Part shown: one piece after another, positions 49,908-58,232 of the stretch
How positions within the stretch are numbered: the stretch's first letter is position 1
How the letters are laid out: each line of letters starts with the position of its first letter
NCBI RefSeq assembly: GCF_900109055.1
Contig: NZ_FOIV01000003.1
Location: 498,835 to 562,834, forward strand
Length of the DNA stretch: 64,000 bases
Direction: 5' to 3'
Source: Prevotella sp. khp7
Lineage (GTDB): Bacteria > Bacteroidota > Bacteroidia > Bacteroidales > Bacteroidaceae
Position numbers and translations under genes: made by a program
Notes under the pieces: generated by a model
Told to the model about the DNA's origin: nothing
Databases searched by the model: none
Seen by the model: only the letters and a program-made list of their open reading frames with translations

Positions 49908-50669
49908 ATGCGAAAGAGAAGAAACATAATATTGATGCTGGCTCTGATGGTAAGCTTTACGGCTTGTCAGGGGCAGAGCATCGTGAAATATGAGCTGCCC
50001 GCCAAACTGAAGGACCGCCCAGAGCGGATCCTTCAGCGTGTGGGCTACACCACGTCGTACAATGAACAGACGAAGACGCCCAACTGGGTGGCATGGCATC
50101 TGACGAAAGCACATACCTATGGCTCACATCAGCGCAAACAGGAGGTGTTTACCGAGGATGAAGATATCGCCAAAGGACGTCGCGCCACGAATATGGACTA
50201 CTATAACTCGCGCTACGACAGGGGACATATGTGTCCTGCTGGCGATAATAAGTGGGACAAGCAGGCGATGGCGCAGTCGTTCCTGTTTACGAACATCTGT
50301 CCGCAGAATCACGGGCTCAACAAGTATGAGTGGAACGATCTCGAGATACTTTGTCGCGATTGGGCGAGGAAATACGGTGCCATCGATATCGTGTGCGGAC
50401 CGCTCTACAGCCCGAAAGGTGAATGGAAGACGATAGGAAAGAATAAGGTGCGTGTGCCTGAGGCCTTTTTCAAGGTGGTGCTTTGCCGCCAGGGTAGGGT
50501 GAAAGCCATTGGCTTCGTTTATCGCAACGAGGGCGTGAAGCAGAAAATGGTTGAGGCGGTGCGCTCTGTCGACGAAATAGAGCGCCTGACGGGCATCGAC
50601 TTTTTTCCTTCCCTTGACGATCAGATAGAGGAAAAGGTAGAGGCTCAGGCTAAGCTAAGTGATTGGTAA
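49908..50669 (+). CDS. DNA/RNA non-specific endonuclease (NUC1 type), lipoprotein
   Basis: A 253-residue beta-beta-alpha-metal nuclease. The active-site motif DRGHMCPAGDN (His107) is intact, followed by FTNICPQNHGLNKYEWNDLE and CRDWARKYGAIDIVCGPLY. A hydrophobic N-terminus with lipobox-like SFTAC (Cys20) implies surface anchoring or export. It probably degrades extracellular nucleic acids for nutrition. It shares an operon with the hydrolase and ends in a terminator at 50698. Confidence 0.92.
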   Translation: MRKRRNIILMLALMVSFTACQGQSIVKYELPAKLKDRPERILQRVGYTTSYNEQTKTPNWVAWHLTKAHTYGSHQRKQEVFTEDEDIAKGRRATNMDYYNSRYDRGHMCPAGDNKWDKQAMAQSFLFTNICPQNHGLNKYEWNDLEILCRDWARKYGAIDIVCGPLYSPKGEWKTIGKNKVRVPEAFFKVVLCRQGRVKAIGFVYRNEGVKQKMVEAVRSVDEIERLTGIDFFPSLDDQIEEKVEAQAKLSDW

Positions 50670-50697
50670 AGAGTTAAAAACGTTTAATAAATAGGTG

Positions 50698-50722
50698 AGC
50701 CGAGGCGCTGTCTCGGCTTTTT
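50698..50722 (+). terminator. Intrinsic terminator after the nuclease gene
   Basis: AGCCGAG-GCGCTGT-CTCGGCT followed by TTTT. It ends only 5 bp before the next promoter. Confidence 0.85.
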
Positions 50723-50726
50723 GTTG

Positions 50727-50734
50727 TACCTTTG
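50727..50734 (+). promoter_or_regulatory. -7 box of the Nif3-zinc ribbon operon
   Basis: TACCTTTG, ending 4 bp before the GTG start codon, so the mRNA would be leaderless or nearly so. Confidence 0.55.
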
Positions 50735-50738
50735 CAGC

Positions 50739-51524
50739 GTGAAAATAAAAGAAGTGCTGAGCGCCCTTGAACGTTTCGCGCCTCTGCCCTTGCAGGAAAG
50801 TTGGGATAATGCTGGCTTGCAGGTTGGACTGACAGAGACGGAGGTTTCAGGGGCATTATTGTGTTTGGACGTCAACGAACGTATTGTCGACGAGGCCATC
50901 GCGAAGGGGTGCAATCTCATTGTATCCCATCATCCGTTGCTCTTCCGCGGCCTGAAAACAATCAGCGACTTGACGGATGTGCAACGCACGGTGAGGAAGG
51001 CTATACTGAATGGCGTCGCTGTTGTTTCGATGCACACCAACATGGACAATGCACGTGGGGGTGTTAACTTCCGCATCGCTCAGAAACTGGGACTGAAGAA
51101 CGTTGGTTTCTTCGCCCAGAAAAGCGTAGATGGTATCGAGGCAGGGAGTGGCGTGACAGGCGAATTGCCAGAACCTCAGGCTGCTGACGATTTCATTATT
51201 CAGGTGAAGAAAACTTTTGGAGTGGAGTGCGCCATGTGCAACGAACTGCTCCGTCGCCCTGTCAAAAAGGTTGCTATCTGTGGCGGGGCAGGTGATTTCT
51301 TGCTCGATGAAGCCGTGAAAGCAGGAGCCGACGCCTTTATCACGGGCGAGATGCACTATCACCAGTACTTCGGCTATGAGCAGCAGATACAGATTTGCGT
51401 CATCGGCCATTATCAGAGCGAACAGTATACGGCTGAGGTGTTCGAGGAGATTATACAGAAGGAATGCCCAGACGTAAAGACATATATCGCTGAGACTTGT
51501 ACGAATCCAATATTGTATATCTAA
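50739..51524 (+). CDS. Nif3-like dinuclear metal centre protein
   Basis: A 261-residue Nif3/YbgI family protein, hexameric with two metals per subunit and of uncertain function. Metal motifs are visible: SHHPLLFRGLK near residue 66, SMHTNMDNARGGVNFR near residue 97 and IGHYQSEQYTAEVFEE near the end. The GTG at 50739 begins KIKEVLSALERFAP, the normal N-terminus; frames upstream are not supported. It is 12 bp before the zinc-ribbon gene, a pairing common across Bacteroidetes and beyond. Confidence 0.92.
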   Translation: MKIKEVLSALERFAPLPLQESWDNAGLQVGLTETEVSGALLCLDVNERIVDEAIAKGCNLIVSHHPLLFRGLKTISDLTDVQRTVRKAILNGVAVVSMHTNMDNARGGVNFRIAQKLGLKNVGFFAQKSVDGIEAGSGVTGELPEPQAADDFIIQVKKTFGVECAMCNELLRRPVKKVAICGGAGDFLLDEAVKAGADAFITGEMHYHQYFGYEQQIQICVIGHYQSEQYTAEVFEEIIQKECPDVKTYIAETCTNPILYI

Positions 51525-51536
51525 TATAGTAAAATT

Positions 51537-52385
51537 ATGGCAAAGAAAGATCCTACAGATTTGTCAGTAGAAGAGAAACTGAAGACCCTATATCAGCTTC
51601 AGTCGGCTCTCTCTGCAATTGATGAGAAAAGAGCGCTGAGAGGTGAACTGCCTCTCGAAGTACAGGACCTGGAAGATGAAATCGAAGGTCTGACCACTCG
51701 TATTGAAAAGATTAAGAGCGACATCAATGAGTTCCAAGCTGCCATTACTCAGAAGAAGGGCGAGATTGCTGATGCTGAGGCAAGCGTGGCTCGCTATAAG
51801 AGCCAGCTGGACGAGGTGAAGAACAACCGTGAGTATGACACGCTGTCAAAGGAAATTGAATTCCAGACACTGGAGATTGAACTCTGCAATAAGAAGATTC
51901 GCGAGGCCAACACCCGTATTCAGGAAAAGCAGAATGAGTTAGCTTCTAACGAAGAGGTTATCAAGGAGCGTCAGGGCGATCTTGAGGTGAAGAAAAATGA
52001 ACTCGACGAGATCATGGCTGAGACTCGTGCAGAAGAGGAGAAACTGAAAGAGAAAGTAAAGGACCTCGAATCAAAAATCGAGAGCCGTTTGTTGACTTCT
52101 TTCAAGCGCATCCGTAAGAATGCACGCAATGGTCTTGGTATTGTTTACGTTCAGCGTGATGCCTGTGGTGGTTGCTTCAATAAGATTCCGCCCCAGCGCC
52201 AACTCGACATCAAGATGCACAAGAAAGTTATCGTTTGTGAGTACTGTGGTCGCATCATGATCGACCCAGAACTGGCGGGTGTAAAGATTGACAAGACATC
52301 AAGCGAGGAGAAGAAGACTCGCAAGCGCGCCATTCGTAAGTCTGCTTCGTCGAAGAAGACAACTGATGCAAACGATATGGAGTAA
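51537..52385 (+). CDS. Coiled-coil protein with C4 zinc ribbon
   Basis: A 282-residue protein with long coiled-coil helices (residues about 25-190, rich in Glu, Lys and Asp) and a C-terminal four-cysteine zinc ribbon: CGGCFNKIPP and CEYCGRIM. The tail is Lys/Ser-rich. It fits the widespread 'zinc ribbon domain, C4-type' family linked to Nif3, with possible nucleic-acid or lipid-associated roles. Translation follows Nif3 by 12 bp. Confidence 0.88.
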   Translation: MAKKDPTDLSVEEKLKTLYQLQSALSAIDEKRALRGELPLEVQDLEDEIEGLTTRIEKIKSDINEFQAAITQKKGEIADAEASVARYKSQLDEVKNNREYDTLSKEIEFQTLEIELCNKKIREANTRIQEKQNELASNEEVIKERQGDLEVKKNELDEIMAETRAEEEKLKEKVKDLESKIESRLLTSFKRIRKNARNGLGIVYVQRDACGGCFNKIPPQRQLDIKMHKKVIVCEYCGRIMIDPELAGVKIDKTSSEEKKTRKRAIRKSASSKKTTDANDME

Positions 52386-52388
52386 ATG

Positions 52389-52838
52389 TTAAAGGTTTTG
52401 ATAGTCTGGAATATCCTCTAGAAAATAGTATTTCTGATTGAGATAATCCATCTTGCAACAATAGTGCTGCAGTCCGTTACTGACTATCAGATAATCCACT
52501 TTCAGCAGAAGATTGTAGACCGATATTTGGTCGAAAGTCTTCTGCTGAATTTTTATGGTTGGGGCTTTGTACTCAATAATCATCTGAGGCATCGCCACCT
52601 TATTATATAATATGGAGTCACAGCGAAGGCGCTTTTCACCTAGACGCAGTTCAATCTCGTTGCCCAGAAGTCCTTTGGGATAGCCTTTCTGTTCTATAAG
52701 AAAATGCACAAAATGCTGTCTCACCCATTCTTCAGGGGTCAGTGTTACGTATTTCCGACGTAAAAAGTCGAAAATCATCTGTTTGTCCCCCTTATTCGTG
52801 ATTTTTATGGGGTATGGTGGTAGGTTTAATCGAAACAT
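52389..52838 (-). CDS. Small protein with HsdR N-terminal-type nuclease domain
   Basis: A 149-residue stand-alone protein with the restriction-endonuclease-like fold found at the N-terminus of type I HsdR. The core is WVRQHFVHFLIEQKGYPKGLLGNEIELRLGEKRLRCDSILYN and PQMIIEYKAPTIKIQQKTFDQI, in which the Asp of RCDSIL and the E-x-K of IEYKAP are the nuclease-type catalytic residues. There are no helicase, HsdM or HsdS genes nearby, so it is not a type I restriction system. Its start is the ATG at 52836-52838, with a promoter facing the holA promoter. Its 3' end lies 3 bp from the zinc-ribbon gene. Confidence 0.75.
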   Translation of the reverse strand: MFRLNLPPYPIKITNKGDKQMIFDFLRRKYVTLTPEEWVRQHFVHFLIEQKGYPKGLLGNEIELRLGEKRLRCDSILYNKVAMPQMIIEYKAPTIKIQQKTFDQISVYNLLLKVDYLIVSNGLQHYCCKMDYLNQKYYFLEDIPDYQNL

Positions 52839-52843
52839 TTTTG

Positions 52844-52865
52844 TAACTTTGTACCCGCAAAAGTA
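52844..52865. promoter_or_regulatory. Overlapping divergent -7 boxes for holA and the HsdR_N gene
   Basis: TAACTTTG on + at 52844-52851 and reverse TACTTTTG at 52858-52865 lie within 22 bp of each other. Each predicted transcript would start inside the other promoter, so the two polymerases would compete. Confidence 0.55.
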
Positions 52866-52888
52866 CAAATAAAAAATGAATTACCATC

Positions 52889-53917
52889 ATGGCAGAGGCA
52901 AAAAGTGTCACTTTTGATAGTATCATGCGCGATTTAGAAGCGCGGAAGTTCGCGCCCATCTATTATCTGATGGGCGATGAGCCTTACTATATCGACAAGA
53001 TTGCCGATTATATAGCTGAACATGTACTGCAACCCGAGGAGCGCGATTTCAATCAGACTGTTCTTTTCGGTTCAGATGTGACGGCTTCGCAGATAGCTGA
53101 TGCTGCGCGTCGTTATCCCATGATGTCAGAATATCAGGTACTTATTGTGAAAGAGGCACAGAACGTGAAGAACACAGATGCTTTGGAGAAGTATTTCAAG
53201 GCTCCAATGGCTTCTACAATTCTGGTGATGTGCCATAAAAATGGTACGATTGACGGACGAAAGAAAGAATACGTAAAGGCTATCACAGCTACGGGTATAC
53301 TTTTTGAAAGTAAAAAGCTGCGCGATCGCGACCTTCCTGTCTTTATCGAGAATTATCTGAGAAAACGTCAGGTGAGCATCGATCCTAAATCGACTCAAAT
53401 GATTGCTGATAATATTGGCGCAGATTTGAGCAGACTGACTGGAGAGTTGGATAAGGTTATTCTATCTCTGCCAGAACAGGATAGGAGAGTGACTCCACAG
53501 GTTGTTGAGGATCAGATAGGAGTTAGTAAAGAGTTTAATGGTTTTGAGCTTCGTGACGCTATTGTAAACCGAGATGTTTATAAGGCAAATCAGATAATAA
53601 AATATTTTGACGAAAATCCGAAGGCTGGTAGTATCTATTCATTTCTCCCAATGCTCTTTAATTTCTTCCAGAATTTAATGATCTCCTATTATGCTCCAAA
53701 TAATAAGAGTCAGGAAGGGGTAGCAGAATGGTTAGAATTAAGATCACCATGGGCTGCCAAGGACTACATGAAGGGGATGAAAAATTACTCAGGAATGAAA
53801 GTGATGCAGATAATTACCAAGATACGTGAAATAGATGCCAAAAGTAAGGGCTTAGATAACCCTAATACCCCTCCTGGAGAGCTCATGAAAGAACTGATTT
53901 TTTACATTCTGCACTAA
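52889..53917 (+). CDS. holA: DNA polymerase III subunit delta
   Basis: A 342-residue clamp-loader delta subunit. The N-terminal domain holds PIYYLMGDEPYYIDKIADYIAEHVL and YQVLIVKEAQNVKNTDALEKYFKAP, followed by FVENYLRKR-type helices, LTGELDKVILSLP and the C-terminal helical domain ending PPGELMKELIFYIL. It lacks a Walker motif, as is normal for delta. It opens the clamp loader onto the sliding clamp at replication. The gene stands alone. Confidence 0.92.
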   Translation: MAEAKSVTFDSIMRDLEARKFAPIYYLMGDEPYYIDKIADYIAEHVLQPEERDFNQTVLFGSDVTASQIADAARRYPMMSEYQVLIVKEAQNVKNTDALEKYFKAPMASTILVMCHKNGTIDGRKKEYVKAITATGILFESKKLRDRDLPVFIENYLRKRQVSIDPKSTQMIADNIGADLSRLTGELDKVILSLPEQDRRVTPQVVEDQIGVSKEFNGFELRDAIVNRDVYKANQIIKYFDENPKAGSIYSFLPMLFNFFQNLMISYYAPNNKSQEGVAEWLELRSPWAAKDYMKGMKNYSGMKVMQIITKIREIDAKSKGLDNPNTPPGELMKELIFYILH

Positions 53918-53953
53918 AAAATCGACTTTTCTACTTCTAGAATTTCCTAAAAT

Positions 53954-53978
53954 AGCGCTTTTCGTGAGCGTTTTTTTT
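53954..53978 (+). terminator. Intrinsic terminator after holA
   Basis: AGCGCT-TTTCGTG-AGCGTT with a T8 tail. Confidence 0.7.
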
Positions 53979-54632
53979 ATGCGTAAATGCCCATAAATCA
54001 AGGGTTTTGCACGATTTTCACCCCTTCAAAACTCGCGTTTTTCGCACCGTTCTATCCAGTTGTTCTGAATACGGGAAAAATGGCAAAATTAGACTTTACA
54101 TCACCCGTTTAATTTGGCATTAACATTCTTTTGTGTTTTCAATGCTGAATTTGCGTTTGTAATTTAAAACCGAAATAATGTATTTTTTCACATTCTTAAT
54201 TTAATGTTACGTTTATATAAACATGTATGCTTATATATTGTTTTGGTTTGTAAATGCAAATATCGGCATTCAAATATTTAAATTCATAAATATACACTTC
54301 TCCTTATACAATAATAAATAACTAATATTCAGCATCTTATGAATTAAATAAGGGAATTTAGCACATATTATATGCTTTTTGAGGATAAAAATCTGCATAA
54401 TTGTTTCTTAAATACATAAAATTATGTAAATACCTTATTTATACCCAGTTATTTGCGTTTCATTCTCTTAATTACTCCTTTTTAATGATTTAGTTCTTTA
54501 AATTTTGATTTGTAATTCAATAATAAAATAGCAACCCTTCAGTATTATAGATTTATAAATATAAAAACGCAAACCAATAGTTTAAAAATCAAAATTTTCT
54601 TCATAATTGTTGTTTATTTCAAAAATTTACTT
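53979..54632. other. AT-rich gene-free stretch with repeated TTTGCGTTT
   Basis: About 650 bp without a credible gene; from about 54100 on it is extremely AT-rich compared with all neighbours. The 9-mer TTTGCGTTT occurs at 54150-54158 and 54452-54460 and inverted at 54565-54573. A TCAAAACTCGCG copy lies at 54026. The stretch ends in the promoter of an HTH regulator, so the 9-mers could be its binding sites. Confidence 0.6.
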
Positions 54633-54640
54633 TACCTTTG
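54633..54640 (+). promoter_or_regulatory. -7 box of the XRE regulator gene
   Basis: TACCTTTG, giving a leader of about 50 nt to the ATG at 54694. Confidence 0.6.
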
Positions 54641-54693
54641 TAAACTGAAAGAAAAACGGGTCTTTTGACCCCTTAAACGCCTAAAGATATAAA

Positions 54694-55170
54694 ATGAAGG
54701 ATCGTATTAGACAAATTATGGAGTCTCAGAGAATGACTCAGCAAGAGTTCGCCGACTATATTGGATTGGCCCCTGCCACTCTTAGTAGTATCTTTAATGG
54801 TCGCACCCGCCCTACCATGAATGTGGTGGAGGCTCTCAAAAAGAAAATTCCAGACATCAGTACTGATTGGTTGATTTTTGGTTCTGGAGAGATGTTTGTC
54901 AAGCCTCAAGGTATGGTTACTAGCTCTCCAACACCTGCATCTGAGTCTCTTTTTCCAGATTCTCCGATGCTTGATTTCGATCATACCGCATCTCCTACCC
55001 CACAAAATAATGGTCAATCGCTATCAAATTTTAATGGTGTAAAATCTACACGGCCAGAAATTGTAAGAGAAGAAGTTAAAATAGTTGACAAACCGCAAAG
55101 GCGTGTCATGGAGATTCGGGTATTTTATGATGATCAGACATGGGAAACTTTTGTCCCTGCTAAAAAATAA
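54694..55170 (+). CDS. XRE family HTH transcription regulator
   Basis: A 158-residue protein. Residues 1-65 are a Cro/CI-type helix-turn-helix (QQEFADYIGLAPATLSSIFNGRTRP as recognition helices) with the extension DISTDWLIFGSGEMF. Then follows a low-complexity Ser/Pro/Thr/Asn linker (about residues 70-120) and a conserved short C-terminal domain VMEIRVFYDDQTWETFVP. This architecture is frequent in Bacteroidetes and its regulon is unknown. It lies upstream of pyrK, separated by a promoter-like inverted repeat. Confidence 0.85.
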   Translation: MKDRIRQIMESQRMTQQEFADYIGLAPATLSSIFNGRTRPTMNVVEALKKKIPDISTDWLIFGSGEMFVKPQGMVTSSPTPASESLFPDSPMLDFDHTASPTPQNNGQSLSNFNGVKSTRPEIVREEVKIVDKPQRRVMEIRVFYDDQTWETFVPAKK

Positions 55171-55207
55171 GGAACCAAATATATTTGGTATTTTTCTCAC
55201 TTATTTG

Positions 55208-55237
55208 TACCTTTGCAGCATTATTGTTACAAAGGTA
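55208..55237. promoter_or_regulatory. Inverted -7 boxes upstream of pyrK
   Basis: TACCTTTG on + (55208-55215) has a perfect reverse copy CAAAGGTA at 55230-55237, 14 bp apart. The first is the likely pyrK promoter; the second would direct a short antisense transcript into the XRE gene, or the pair may be a palindromic operator. Confidence 0.6.
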
Positions 55238-55249
55238 CATATTTTATAT

Positions 55250-56023
55250 ATGAAAAAGTTTATTTTAGACTTGACGGTTAAGTCTGTAGAGCAGCTTCAT
55301 GAGCGCTATGTGCTGATTAAGCTAACTGACAAGCACCCATTACCGGAGATGTTGCCAGGACAGTTCGTAGAGGTTCAAATTGAAGGCTCTTCCACAACGT
55401 TCCTTCGTCGTCCTATTTCCATTAATTTTGTTGATCGTGAACAGAATGAACTTTGGCTCCTAGTGGCTACTATTGGTGATGGTACGCGTAGGCTGGCTCA
55501 ACTGAAGGCGGGTGAGACGTTAAACTGCATACTTCCTTTAGGTAATGGCTTTTCTCCAATTTTTAAAGGAGAAAAGGTGCTCCTTATAGGTGGTGGCGTT
55601 GGTGTAGCTCCTCTTCTCTATATGGGAGCAAAGATGAAAGAATCGGGTGTAGAACCGACTTTTCTTCTTGGTGCCCGTTCTGCTAAGGATCTGCTGATGC
55701 TTGACATATTTAGAAGGTACGGGCGCGTATACGTGACTACTGAAGATGGAAGTGAAGGTGAGAAAGGCTTTGTAACCAATCATTCCTTGCTTCAGCAGGA
55801 GTGTTTCGATCGTATCAGTACTTGTGGCCCTACGCCTATGATGAAGGCAGTGGCCCGTTTCGCCCGTGAGAATGGTATCGACTGTGAGGTATCACTTGAA
55901 AATCTGATGGCTTGTGGTCTTGGAGCATGCCTGTGTTGTGTTGAGAAGACCACAGAGGGAAATTTGTGCGTTTGTAAGGATGGACCAGTATTTAATATAA
56001 AGAAACTTTTATGGCAAGACTGA
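55250..56023 (+). CDS. pyrK: Dihydroorotate dehydrogenase B electron-transfer subunit
   Basis: A 257-residue iron-sulfur flavoprotein that passes electrons from PyrD to NAD+. The FAD-binding RRPISINF and NAD-site [14 protein letters not shown] are clear; the [2Fe-2S] cysteines lie in [13 protein letters not shown]...CVCKDGP (Cys222, 227, 230 and 242). The ATG at 55250 is chosen over an upstream frame overlapping the XRE gene. It overlaps pyrD by 13 bp. Anaerobic-style pyrimidine synthesis is implied. Confidence 0.95.
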   Translation: MKKFILDLTVKSVEQLHERYVLIKLTDKHPLPEMLPGQFVEVQIEGSSTTFLRRPISINFVDREQNELWLLVATIGDGTRRLAQLKAGETLNCILPLGNGFSPIFKGEKVLLIGGGVGVAPLLYMGAKMKESGVEPTFLLGARSAKDLLMLDIFRRYGRVYVTTEDGSEGEKGFVTNHSLLQQECFDRISTCGPTPMMKAVARFARENGIDCEVSLENLMACGLGACLCCVEKTTEGNLCVCKDGPVFNIKKLLWQD

Positions 56024-56919
56024 ATGTGAAGATTGGCGATCTTTCGCTGAAGAATCCGGTAATGACAGCATCAGGCACTTTTGGCTATGGTGTGGAATTT
56101 TCAGATTTCATGCCTCTTGATGGTATTGGTGGCATAATTGTGAAGGGTACGACGTTGATGCCTCGTGACGGCAATGACTATCCTCGTATGGCTGAAACGG
56201 CTAGTGGTATGCTTAATTGTGTGGGCCTTCAGAATAAAGGAGTCGATTATTTCTGTGAGCATATTTATCCTCAGATTAAGGATATCGATACCAATATGAT
56301 TGTTAATGTCAGTGGGTCGTCGCCTGAAGATTATGCAGAGTGTGCTGCCCGTATTGATGCATTGGAGAATATTCCTGCAATCGAATTAAATATTTCCTGT
56401 CCGAACGTAAAGGATGGTGGTATGGCCTTTGGTGTTACGTGTGCTGGCGCCTCTAGTGTGGTAAAAGCTGTTCGTGAACGCTATCATAAGACACTGATTG
56501 TAAAACTGTCTCCCAATGTGACGGATATCGCAGAGATTGCCCGTGCCGTAGAAGCTGAGGGAGCTGATAGCGTTTCGCTCATCAATACACTGATGGGTAT
56601 GGCAATTGACATTGAGAAGCGCAGAACTCTTCTTAGTATTAATACTGGAGGACTAAGCGGCCCTGCCGTTAAACCCGTTGCCTTACGCATGGTTTGGCAG
56701 GTGGCTAAGGCTGTGAAGATTCCTGTTGTAGGGTTGGGAGGTATTTGTACGGCTCAGGATGCCATCGAGTTCTTGATGGCTGGTGCTACGGCCATAGAGA
56801 TTGGAACTGCTAATTTCCTTGATCCTGCAGTCACAATCAAAGTACGGGACGGCATTAATGATTGGCTTGATCGGCATGGCTGCCAATCAGTACAAGAAAT
56901 AATCGGTGCGATCAGTTAA
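56011..56919 (+). CDS. pyrD: Dihydroorotate dehydrogenase B catalytic subunit
   Basis: A 302-residue class 1B FMN enzyme. Marks include [13 protein letters not shown], the catalytic Cys130 in [61 protein letters not shown] and FLDPAVT. It works with PyrK to convert dihydroorotate to orotate using NAD+. It follows pyrK with overlapping reading frames and ends in a strong terminator. Confidence 0.95.
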   Translation: MARLNVKIGDLSLKNPVMTASGTFGYGVEFSDFMPLDGIGGIIVKGTTLMPRDGNDYPRMAETASGMLNCVGLQNKGVDYFCEHIYPQIKDIDTNMIVNVSGSSPEDYAECAARIDALENIPAIELNISCPNVKDGGMAFGVTCAGASSVVKAVRERYHKTLIVKLSPNVTDIAEIARAVEAEGADSVSLINTLMGMAIDIEKRRTLLSINTGGLSGPAVKPVALRMVWQVAKAVKIPVVGLGGICTAQDAIEFLMAGATAIEIGTANFLDPAVTIKVRDGINDWLDRHGCQSVQEIIGAIS

Positions 56920-56937
56920 TCGCACCGATTTTTTTTT
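56901..56937 (+). terminator. Intrinsic terminator after pyrD
   Basis: A perfect 12-bp stem (56901-56912 with 56919-56930) followed by at least seven T. It includes the pyrD stop codon. Confidence 0.9.
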
Positions 56938-56955
56938 CTGTTAATCGTATAAAAT

Positions 56956-56983
56956 TTGAGGGCTGGCAATTGCCAGCCCTCAA
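56956..56983. repeat. 28-nt perfect palindrome between pyrD and aroC
   Basis: A perfect, loopless palindrome centred on GGCAATTGCC at 56969/56970. On the - strand it is followed by ATTTTATA, so it could be a weak aroC terminator; such perfect symmetry also suits a protein-binding site. The gap 56984-57121 shows nothing else. Confidence 0.75.
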
Positions 56984-57121
56984 CCAACACAAAAACTAAA
57001 CTAGACTTAACTAAAGCATTTCAGGATTTTCACAAATCCCGCGAATGCAGTTGCAAAGGTACAATAACTTTTTTAATGTACCAAATGTTTTTTGCATTAT
57101 TTTACATAATAAACACTATTT

Positions 57122-58195
57122 CTATAAAATAGCTGCGTTTTTCCGTAAATAATGGTCTAAAATCGTCATAGCAGCCATTGACTCGACTATTGGTACTGCT
57201 CTTGGCAAAACACAAGGATCATGCCGCCCTTTAGCAGTCAAAGTGGTGGTATTTCCTTCTATGTCTACAGTTTCTTGTTCTGTAAGAATTGTGGCGACAG
57301 GTTTGAAGGCCACCCGGAAATAGATGTCTTGTCCGTTTGAGATGCCTCCCTGAATACCTCCACTATGGTTGGTCTTGGTAGAAATCTTACCATCCTCAGA
57401 GCAGAATATGTCGTTTTGTTCAGAACCGCGAGCCGTTACTCCATCGAATCCTTCGCCGTATTCAAATCCCTTGACGGCATTAATACTGAGCATAGCAGAT
57501 CCCAGAGCTGCATGTAACTTTCCGAATTCAGGTTCGCCTAAGCCTACAGGACAACCCTTGATGACACATGTGATAATCCCTCCGATGGTGTCGCCCTCGG
57601 TTTTCATCTGACTAATCAGTTCTTCCATCTGTTTGGCTTTCTCTGGATCAGGACAGCGCACAGCGTTTGTCTCTGTCAGAGAGAGGTCATATAGATGATA
57701 ATCCCGTTCAAGAGAGATAGGGCCAACTTGTGAGGTGTAAGCTTGAATGGAGATGCCTAACTGGCGGAGTACCAGTTTTGCCATAGCTCCGCCAACACAT
57801 CGACTAATGGTGATTCGGGCTGATGAACGTCCGCCACCACGATGATCTCGTGTACCATATTTATTATAATAGGTGAAATCAGCATGTGAGGGACGAAACA
57901 GACAACGCATATTCTCATAGTCCTGTGAGTGCTGATTGGTGTTGCGTACAATAAAACCGATGGGACAGCCTGTTGATTTTCCCTCAAAGACACCACTGAG
58001 CAGTTCTACCTGATCAGGCTCTTGTCGCGAAGTGGTTATCTTACTTTGGCCTGGTCGGCGGCGGTTCAGTTCCTGCTGGATAAAGTCAATATCAATGTCA
58101 ATTCCAGCAGGCATGCCGTCAATGACGCCTCCGATGGCTTCACCATGGCTTTCACCAAACGTCGTCAATCTAAATATGTTGCCGAATGTATTCAT
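57122..58195 (-). CDS. aroC: Chorismate synthase
   Basis: A 357-residue FMN-dependent lyase, last step of the shikimate pathway. Signature regions are [27 protein letters not shown] at the N-terminus, [43 protein letters not shown] in the middle, and [13 protein letters not shown] and [17 protein letters not shown] toward the end. Length is normal. It is 37 bp after slyD on the same strand; the two probably share a promoter (58878-58885). Confidence 0.97.
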   Translation of the reverse strand: MNTFGNIFRLTTFGESHGEAIGGVIDGMPAGIDIDIDFIQQELNRRRPGQSKITTSRQEPDQVELLSGVFEGKSTGCPIGFIVRNTNQHSQDYENMRCLFRPSHADFTYYNKYGTRDHRGGGRSSARITISRCVGGAMAKLVLRQLGISIQAYTSQVGPISLERDYHLYDLSLTETNAVRCPDPEKAKQMEELISQMKTEGDTIGGIITCVIKGCPVGLGEPEFGKLHAALGSAMLSINAVKGFEYGEGFDGVTARGSEQNDIFCSEDGKISTKTNHSGGIQGGISNGQDIYFRVAFKPVATILTEQETVDIEGNTTTLTAKGRHDPCVLPRAVPIVESMAAMTILDHYLRKNAAIL

Positions 58196-58232
58196 CTCCT
58201 GAGATAGTGTTTTGTCGTTGGCTGTAAACTAT

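Noticed and set aside
52389..52838. Type I restriction-modification system
   Set aside because: Only an HsdR N-terminal-type domain is present; there are no helicase, HsdM or HsdS genes.
53979..54632. Replication origin in the AT-rich stretch
   Set aside because: No TTATCCACA-type DnaA boxes or dnaA/dnaN genes are seen; AT content alone is not enough.
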